NCBI RefSeq assembly: GCF_963422355.1
Contig: NC_085085.1
Span: forward strand, 11,120,001-11,184,000
DNA: 64,000 bases
Source: Corticium candelabrum
Lineage: Eukaryota > Porifera > Homoscleromorpha > Homosclerophorida > Plakinidae
Direction: 5' to 3'
This document shows, in pieces, positions 57,001 to 64,000 of this stretch. The position numbers and the translations under genes were made by a program. Numbering within the stretch: position 1 is the first letter of the stretch; the number at the start of each line of letters is the position of its first letter. The notes beneath the pieces are model-generated. The model did not search any database, was not told the origin of the DNA, and was given only the letters and a program-made list of their open reading frames with translations.

Positions 57001-57680
57001 TGCACTGTCCTGCTGGGGACAAAATGAGGCCTTCAGAAGGGAAAAGGCTCGCTCTGTTGCTGGCAGTCAAGGCTATGTAAACCTTGCAATTATGCTCGAT
57101 GCTTGCCAGTATCGATTATGCTTAATGTACTGCCTGTAATATGCGCAGGCCTAGTAGTCAATGGCTGTTATGGATGATTGTGAGATCCTGTTGATGTGTA
57201 GGGTACTTTCAATCTGGGCTACATTGTTCAGATGGGTCTATGGCCGGTAGAGCGAGAGTGGGTCGAGTTTGACGGCCTGTCGCTCGGTGTCCGTATAAGA
57301 GGCAACCTAACTCTTGCTGCTCAGCTGTATGATCTGTTAGTGATGGCCGCATGTGGTTGCGATGATCGTTCGTGATTATATCGACTGTCTTCGTAGGTGT
57401 TGGACACAGGATTCGTACAGTCGACTTCCCTGTTTCCTGGCCGGTCTGTACGTGCGGATGTTTATCCTACGAGATGGGATGCTGACTCGGGTGAGTGCCG
57501 ACATCGATCTGTTTGCTGTTGTGTCGTAATGTCGCTGTAACGTCGTGCTAGATGTGGCCGTTGTCTCCCATCACAACCGTGTTGTGGCAAAATTTGTACC
57601 TCGTTGCTGCTGTTTCGGGCTGCATTTTGGGCTTGATTCTTCGTTTAGAAGTGACACGGCGTGTCCAACATGGACATTAG
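47630..57680 (+). CDS. SEL1L3-like protein: signal peptide, lectin-like region, Sel1 repeats, C-terminal membrane anchor
   Basis: Twenty exons join in phase to give about 984 residues: 47630-48263, 49743-49858, 49959-50014, 50075-50189, 51125-51161, 51245-51603, 51666-51809, 51878-51995, 53128-53189, 53242-53361, 55538-55675, 55736-55798, 55856-56032, 56088-56188, 56241-56324, 56381-56471, 56534-56716, 57202-57335, 57397-57490, 57552-57680. The N-terminus is a signal peptide; [16 protein letters not shown] is a lectin-like (concanavalin-type) end. Sel1 repeats include [31 protein letters not shown] and [14 protein letters not shown]. The last exon has a hydrophobic anchor ([16 protein letters not shown]). 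The order matches vertebrate SEL1L3, whose function is poorly known. One donor (56033) is GC. Confidence 0.85.
48264..49742. other. First intron of the SEL1L3-like gene
   Basis: 1.48 kb with a (GT)n tract at 49313-49393 and no coding seen. Confidence 0.6.
49313..49393. repeat. (GT)n microsatellite
   Basis: About 40 GT units ending in GTGAGT variants; intron of the SEL1L3-like gene. Confidence 0.95.
50798..50932. repeat. (AC)n microsatellite with a variant centre
   Basis: Two (AC)n runs separated by CATGCACGCACGTACGCATG, in an intron of the SEL1L3-like gene. Confidence 0.95.
51040..51096. repeat. (TTG)n microsatellite
   Basis: About 17 TTG triplets directly upstream of the 37-nt exon of the SEL1L3-like gene at 51125. 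Confidence 0.95.
51996..53127. other. Intron of the SEL1L3-like gene, no coding seen
   Basis: 1.1 kb. Around 52115-52570 is a GC-richer patch (CCAGTGGCGTCTCCAGGATT on the plus strand) that may be an old transposon piece; I could not define ends. Confidence 0.45.
53424..54435. mobile_element. Foldback-type element with ~470-bp inverted arms and TTAA target sites
   Basis: The left arm (from 53428) and right arm (to 54431) are near-perfect reverse complements through most of their length, e.g. GTGATGTTTCTGTGATGTGC on the left and its complement on the right, meeting around 53905-53950. TTAA occurs at both ends (53424-53427 and 54432-54435), and the termini read AGGGGAAGTCC and its complement AGGGGAATCC. 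No transposase is present. It lies in the intron between exons 53242-53361 and 55538-55675 of the SEL1L3-like gene. Confidence 0.88.
56717..57201. other. Intron of the SEL1L3-like gene with possible exon relics
   Basis: Exons on either side join well without it. Inside, short pieces such as [20 protein letters not shown] (near 56840) and [14 protein letters not shown] (near 57065) look protein-like, the latter Sel1-like, but frames and splice sites do not connect. They may be decayed or alternative exons. Confidence 0.4.
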
Positions 57681-57793
57681 ACGTAGTAGTCATTATCAAT
57701 AATTATTATGGAGTAGTGTATAGTGAATCGAATCGAATATAGACTTGAATACTGCTACATCGATAGTGTGCATGAAACTCAGTAATAGGCTGA

Positions 57794-57797
<4 letters not shown>

Positions 57798-57848
<51 letters not shown>

Positions 57849-57851
57849 TGT

Positions 57852-57936
<85 letters not shown>

Positions 57937-57963
57937 TGTGTCTGTGTCTGTGTGTGTGTGCAC
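57798..57963. repeat. (GT)n microsatellite between convergent genes
   Basis: About 80 GT units with scattered GTCTGT variants, between the ends of the SEL1L3-like gene and WDPCP. Confidence 0.95.
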
Positions 57964-58596
57964 GCACGCGCACGTGTGTTCTTATAATTAATATATTTAA
58001 CTCATGGCAGTACTTTTGCATGCCTACGTAATAATGTGCACTACACCAACCCCACCCTTTAGTGCACACTACGCTGGACCCATTACATTTGCTTCCTACG
58101 CTCTTTCTCAGTAACATCCCCGACACTGATTTCAGGGTGCTAGTTTATTAATTAATTTACAACTTGGAACACCCACTTTATACGCCCCTGTGGAGCATGA
58201 ACAGTTTCCGTGGACGTGACCTTTATGCACAACTATCTAACATATGCACATCAATACAAATACGGTCAGACCTCCTTATTCCGACACTCGATAATCGGAC
58301 ATCCTCACTGTCTGACAAGGTACACGTGAAACCAATTTACATGGTGGTCACTGTGTATTTGTTACCGAAAATCCGACAGTCGCGTTAGTCTTGACAGAAA
58401 CGGGCGGGACAAACGTGTTTGGAATAACGATGTCTGACTGTATGAAACTAAATATGTCTGTCAATAAGACACATGGTATTATTATATACAGTAGCTACTA
58501 AAAACATAGTTGCCAGATGTTTATGTGCACTAGCACTAGTACATACCTGCAGTTTCTTATGTTTGAGTTCATAAATAGATCTCCCTCTGAAAGCCC
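57964..58596. other. Intergenic region between convergent 3' ends
   Basis: No gene seen. It should contain the WDPCP 3' UTR. Confidence 0.45.
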
Positions 58597-58674
58597 TTAG
58601 ATAACACCGAAATGAACTACAGTCACATTTCGTTTGACCGCTTGCTCTAGACTGGCTTTGTCCTGCAAAACACG

Positions 58675-58745
<71 letters not shown>

Positions 58746-59077
58746 CAATAATTTGGGGAATACTACGGTGTGTACAATCAGAGCTACCTTGTTGTTGCCT
58801 GTTGATCTGGATGGACTGTCGGTTGCTGAATGTGTCCTGCCTGTTGATTGTTCGTCGTTTGTGTCTTCATCTGTGGACCGCAGTTCGAGAGGTATCTGAT
58901 CTGTTGAGATAGCACTGACCGAGCCAGATAAGCCGCTACTGATACTCCGAACTTCAAGAGCTTCAAGCGATGCTACAGAAATGAAAACTGCAGTGAGGAA
59001 AGTGTCAGCCTACTTGGACAGTATGGAGCTTCTCGATTACTTGTATCTTCAAGAAAGAGTAGAGAATCAAAAGGCCA

Positions 59078-59135
<58 letters not shown>

Positions 59136-59232
59136 CTGTCTGTGTGTCTGTCTGTGTGTCTGTCTGTCTGTGTGTGTCTGTCTGTCTGTGTGTCTGTCTG
59201 TGTGTCTGTCTGTCTGTGTGTCTGTCTGTCTG

Positions 59233-59283
<51 letters not shown>

Positions 59284-60860
59284 ACGTGTGTGTAACTGTA
59301 CATTATTTTTCATATTATATGTACATGTACGTTAACGAACACAATAATTCAGCACCAGCATTTGACTACGTTACGAACACACCTGATAAATGGTCAACAT
59401 GAACTTGCTCTGCTTTACGTCTGCTAACTTGAGCAAGTGCCGTTTCTCCAAACTCCAAAGCTAAGAAGTGTAAATCCTACCAGTATCATACAGTTGCAGC
59501 TCTAGATCTACTCATTGCCGACTACAGAATCGTGCAAGCACGACTACCGCCACTTACCATAAACAAATCTCTGTTGTTTATGTCGACAGCCAACAAATAA
59601 GCCTTCTCAAACCGTCTGTACCTAAAAATAAACTATTGATATCTTTGAGACAGTCCATTAAAGACCCACTGATATGACAGTCAACTTAAGGCAACTACTA
59701 TCAATCACAGAAATACTCAAGTTATGTAGAGCGAGACTTACATAACACAAACCCTAGGCTCCTTCCAGTTTCTTTGCAATCCTTGGTACCTATGCTTATA
59801 TGGCACTTGCTTGATTATTACAAGCAAGGCTCAAGTACGCCGCCAGCCCCTACTTTGGCCATCTCTTAGTCCTTTAGTTAGTGCTACTAGGCACTTTCCA
59901 CAGTGACTGTTTTGCTAGATTTCCGTCTGTAGAAATGCTAATATTTTACAACTTGAACATGCCTGTGGACCATGCATTGAAGGTTTTAATGACACAGATA
60001 CAATATAGAAGATTAGGTTTCTACATTTTAGGTAGTGGCGGTGGTTTGAAGATCTAGTAGTACTAGTATGGTAGTGTAGCAGCATGCAGTTTAGTAATAA
60101 ATCAATCAATCACTTCCGCCAATTTTAAATTAACAACTTTAGATGTCAATTTTTGAGAAAGGCCCTATCCCATACTTGACCTTTGATGCTAGCCAACCAT
60201 GGGGTGGGGTAATGGTCAAGCAAGCAAGTACCCTAGTTTGTAGCATCAAAACGTGCATGTGCATACCATTCTACACTAAGCCTGATGGGCTACATCGTGC
60301 CTAACAATGTAAGTGTGCGTAAAAAGTGAATAACAATAACAATAACAATAACGAGTCTCCTGTATGAAGCAGTAGGGCATGCTTGCCTGAGTAACAAATG
60401 AAAAAATCGTCTCGCCATATTGTTGATTCTCTCCTTGTACTGAGTAATAACGGTGTCGATGATAGCTTGAGATGGAGCAAGAAACGTAACGAGTGTCTCT
60501 TCACATAGAGCTAAGAGAAGATCGACGCAGAAAGATAATGCATGTACAATTGATAAACTTTGAGTTGAATATGTCTTCATACATTCTTTGTCGCTGTCAA
60601 GCGGTGCCTTTAACAAGTAATCCATGATCAAAGAAGTCATAGCGAAACATGTTTTCGCTTGCATGTTCCAATTCATTCGCTTCAAGATGCTCACAGCCTA
60701 CAAACAGAGCAATGTGAGATACCATGCTCTCACACACAACGTGCAATACACAACCTGTAATAACAGTATTGAGCAAGTACAGATGGTCTAGAAAATCCAG
60801 TTGAAAATAGTGACAAACAACGACTGGAGGTAGGCAGACAAACAATGAGTGGACAGAGCC

Positions 60861-60928
<68 letters not shown>

Positions 60929-63392
60929 TACATACTGAGAGAGTTTCCTTGCGTCTAAATACAGTATAATACTGTCTATGTAGTTTCATGTTCACGAAGT
61001 GAAACAAATCCATTGCAAACTACAAGTTGACCCATAATTTTAGAAGTTTAAAGCTAATGGGTAACCAAAGTGATATCGTTCTGTCTGAAACATGGTCACT
61101 GGTGGTATAGATGATACATACCATTTGCATTTGTGCGTCTCTGAATCAATTTTCATCATATTTAAAATGCATATAAAAACAGCCAACTGTAACATACCCA
61201 ATAACGCCAAGCCATTTTAGTAAAATGCATTTTCAAAGAGTTTGTAACTAGTAGCACAGTAATTACTACAAGTTCCATAATCCTAATCTCAAAAAAGTCT
61301 CCAGAGATTTCTACAAATAGTTTCGTTGTGTTTGAGTCATTCTGCCACAAATGTAAACTAATTTGTTGTCTGTGCCACGAGCTGGGCAACGAGTAGCAGG
61401 CAAGGTATTATGGCAACATAACTCAGATTTATGGTATATGATGTATGAAGCCACTCAATTAACTATAACACACATGCACATGTGAATTGCATAAGCAAGA
61501 ATGCTACAGTCTGCAATAACGTACTTGGACAGACAGTCATTCCATTTAAAAGATAATTTTTTTAATATTTTATAACACATCTGTACATATATACTGTAAA
61601 ATGTCATTCATATATACTTACAGAATTCACTTGACCAGTGTTGATATACTCAGTTGCCAACTGCAGAGGACCAATGTGACCTCTACTCAGTACACCCAAC
61701 TGGAAGCACATTAAACACAATGGACCTCTACAGCCAACGGACAACAAATTGGTTCAGCCCTACAGACCACCATAGCATAACATTCATAAGCAACGAGGAG
61801 TACCTGCTGAATACTAATAGTGCACTGTCATTACAAGCAGTGCCATCTCCTGCAGTCAGACTTGGTGACCAATAAATAAATTGTAAATGAGATGAAGACC
61901 TACAAACGAGAATCTTTCAAGCCTCTCAATTTCCAACAACACAAATACAAAATGTACTTTCTTTCGCTATACACTTTAAGCTTAATTCCCGTTGACAATA
62001 GTCGCTCTTTGCACTTGCACATCAAATGTCACGAGTTTGTTGTAAACCTCCACATGCTTAGTAATGAGAGAATCTCACTTTCTCACACATAAAATGTATG
62101 CTAGCTAGTTATAGTTGATAGCAATTGTTTATCTTAAATGTCTTGTTGTGTCAGGCACAATAAAGTTTGGATTCCAAAGATTTTAGAGTCCAAGAAGCCA
62201 GAACCGTTTGAACATAATGTCAAAAATTAAACTTTTTTGACAACTGAACTACAGCTCTACCAATAGCCTAGCTGACTTGCCCAATTAGCCGGGCAGTTAG
62301 GCTATCCCTGAAGCTGCCCCACTGTGCAATAAAGAGTATTGATTATGAGATGGCCACACAGTTGAATGTCAGTCTTTTGCACAAATGGCAATGTGAAAGA
62401 ATATCCAGACAAATAAAGCACATAAACGACAACAAGAACGTACTGTAATCCTCAGATGATACTCCTTGACTACACACAGAGTCCTTATATCATATGCAAT
62501 GCAGCCTTTCTTGACAATTACGGCTTAACAGTTCTGGGGTCACACTAACCTGATAATCTTTCCTGTATCTATTAGAACACTTGGTGATGGGACATCAGAT
62601 GCAATCACAAGCAAGATGGAAGTCAATGCCATGTCAAAGCACTGCAAACAAAAGCCACACAAACCACTTGAAACAACCCTCATAGGAACTGACTCTATTA
62701 TGTGACCTGTATGGATCCTTGTCGATTTCCCACCAGCACAATAGCATCTGCAGGATGCCATCGAATTGCAGTTGGTTCATCCTACTCCAAAAGCCATTGC
62801 AAGTCCAAGTAATAAACACAACAAGCGTTGTACAGCTAATGTGATTAACAAATGCAAGTACAACCAAGTGCCTGACCAGTTGTGATGGTGTAGGTTGGAG
62901 AGTTCTACTGTTGTCATCTTGAAGGACCTTGTGAGCAGCAACAACAAACACAACCAAACGAGTCTACTAGCTGAACCAAAGCTCAATCATGTCATTGGTC
63001 ACATACCAGTAGTCCATCGCGACAAGCCAATAGCAGCTTATCCTCCGAATTGTTTCTCTCGGCAATACAAACACAGTCTAATAAAAGTTAATAGCAAGGT
63101 TGGAAAAAATACGCAAAAAATGCAGAGTGGTGTCACCTTCCAACCAAATGTGAGTTTCTGCCACCTTCTGAATCTATAATAAACGTTCAAATCAATTTTA
63201 CATATAATAGTAACGTGCCACTGGTAATACAAGAACAACATGACAACAAACAGTTAGTTAAATTGTATATCGTCTCTATGAAATGCTTGATTCAAATTAC
63301 ATTTCCATTGCATTAATTAATTAATACTCTTCTATCATACATCATGCAAACCCTACCTGTGCTATACAGTAGTATATAGACATTGCCAGCGT

Positions 63393-63442
<50 letters not shown>

Positions 63443-63976
63443 CCGCACGCAGGTGTAAGAGAGACTTTTCATATCCTAATAAAGTTACAGTTTGGTTCTT
63501 AGAAAAAAAGCTTAATAAATTGAGTAGTTATTTTGGCACTGTAAAATTGAATTTGACTTCAAATCTTCATTAAATACATTATAGGTACTATTGATAGAAA
63601 ACATTAGATAATCTTGTTTGGTAAATCACTACACCCATTGTTAAACACCTTTATCACTTTAGCACAGATAAATTATATAGTTTATGAAGACATAACTGTC
63701 AGTTCTGACAAAGAGTCATCTAAGTTAAACAACAACAGTACATTGTACCACAATTGTTTGTCATAATTTCTGTAAGTATATCGTGTACCTTGTTAGATAA
63801 GACACAACTCGCTTACCTTAGAGTCGACAAATTCATACAAACAAGTATTCACTCCACTGTATCCATCGTCTGCACTTGCTTCCTCGACTGTGTAAAGGTA
63901 GTGTGGCTTTGTTTGACTAAAGTGACACGTTATGAGAGTTGACGTTGTCTCACTGCATTCGAACTGTAGTCTTCCA
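58597..63976 (-). CDS. WDPCP: WDPCP (fritz homolog), planar cell polarity and ciliogenesis effector; 5' part outside the window
   Basis: Exons placed: 63976-63817, 63173-63137, 63077-63007, 62781-62707, 62641-62550, then 61699-61631, 60697-60387, 59621-59558, 59476-59383, 58972-58788 and 58662-58597. The WD-like part has EPTAIRWHPADAIVLVGNRQ and CFDMALTSILLVIASDVP. The C-terminal part is diagnostic: AVSILKRMNWNMQAKTCFAM, ARRFFHLLLR joined to YRRFEKAYLLAVDINNRDLF, then DLHFLALEFGETALAQVSRR, and the end VVHFGVI. WDPCP works with the CPLANE complex at the cilium base. The exon(s) between 62550 and 61699 were not resolved; the phases require at least one. One intron begins with GC (60386). Confidence 0.9.
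58675..58744. repeat. (AC)n microsatellite in the last WDPCP intron
   Basis: About 34 AC units ending 13 bp before the last exon's acceptor side. Confidence 0.95.
59079..59281. repeat. (GT)n / (GTCT)n compound microsatellite in a WDPCP intron
   Basis: Pure GT at both ends with GTCTGTCTGTGT variants in the middle. Open frames through it are artefacts. Confidence 0.95.
60862..60926. repeat. (AC)n microsatellite in a WDPCP intron
   Basis: About 32 AC units in the intron 61630-60698. Confidence 0.95.
61700..62549. other. Unresolved part of WDPCP
   Basis: The upstream exon ends with two spare bases and the downstream exon starts in phase 0, so an exon of length 1 plus a multiple of 3 should lie here. 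I could not identify it with confidence. Confidence 0.4.
63393..63440. repeat. (GT)n microsatellite in a WDPCP intron
   Basis: About 24 GT units in the intron 63816-63174. Confidence 0.95.
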
Positions 63977-64000
63977 CTAACACATACAAACAAATGGTAA

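Noticed and set aside
56800-57090. Possible extra Sel1 exons in the intron 56717-57201
   Set aside because: Neighbouring exons join in phase with a good Sel1 repeat across the junction, and the pieces inside lie in different frames without matching splice sites.

Overview
This is animal nuclear DNA, most likely from an early-branching metazoan such as a sponge. Genes are split by short introns (down to 49 bp) with standard GT-AG borders. There are many (AC)n/(GT)n tracts, several cut-and-paste transposons, and two 200-bp N-runs that mark assembly gaps. Ciliary genes (IFT20, WDPCP), CUEDC1, an HMGA-like AT-hook protein, a SEL1L3-like protein and a Death/NB-ARC/TPR receptor place it in Metazoa. 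The species cannot be fixed from this window. All gene models were built by eye from conserved residues, splice signals and reading-phase agreement.

Layout, left to right. (1) 1-9.6 kb: first exon of a sirtuin (-) head-to-head with a complete IFT20 (+). IFT20 converges on CUEDC1 (-), whose last intron carries a decayed Tigger/pogo-like transposon. (2) 12.4-19.7 kb: two tandem copies of an HMGA-like AT-hook gene (-), each with its own later insertions, one of them a nested pair of DNA transposons. (3) 19.8-21 kb: remnant of a MULE-type transposase. (4) 22.1-26.5 kb: complete PP1 catalytic subunit (-) and complete SRSF1-like splicing factor (-). (5) 27.7-30 kb: broken OMA1-like gene; a piece of it is duplicated at 39.8-40.4 kb. 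(6) 30.7-37.7 kb: a large receptor-like gene (-) encoding nucleoside-phosphorylase-like, Death, NB-ARC and TPR regions. (7) 40.5-43.2 kb: a PINK1-like kinase (-) with a coiled coil and a C-terminal CHORD-like zinc-binding module. (8) 43.5-57.7 kb: a secreted alpha/beta hydrolase (-) divergent from a SEL1L3-like gene (+). (9) 58.6-64 kb: WDPCP (-), running off the right edge.

The most unusual observation is in the PINK1-like gene. The CHORD-like module is interrupted so that six consecutive codons (K-H-I-F-N-R) each lie on their own 3-nt micro-exon, every one bordered by good acceptor and donor signals. The flanking exons then supply the first (C..C...C..HPG) and second (W.CC...C....H) halves of the zinc motif in frame. 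The second most interesting item is the phosphorylase-Death-NB-ARC-TPR receptor, whose TPR part is made of a run of phase 1-1 exons.

Functionally the genes are mostly independent housekeeping genes. The receptor and the PINK1-like kinase are the lineage-specific, possibly immune or stress-related, part. Several promoters contain CACGTG E-boxes, including the shared promoter of the hydrolase and SEL1L3-like genes.
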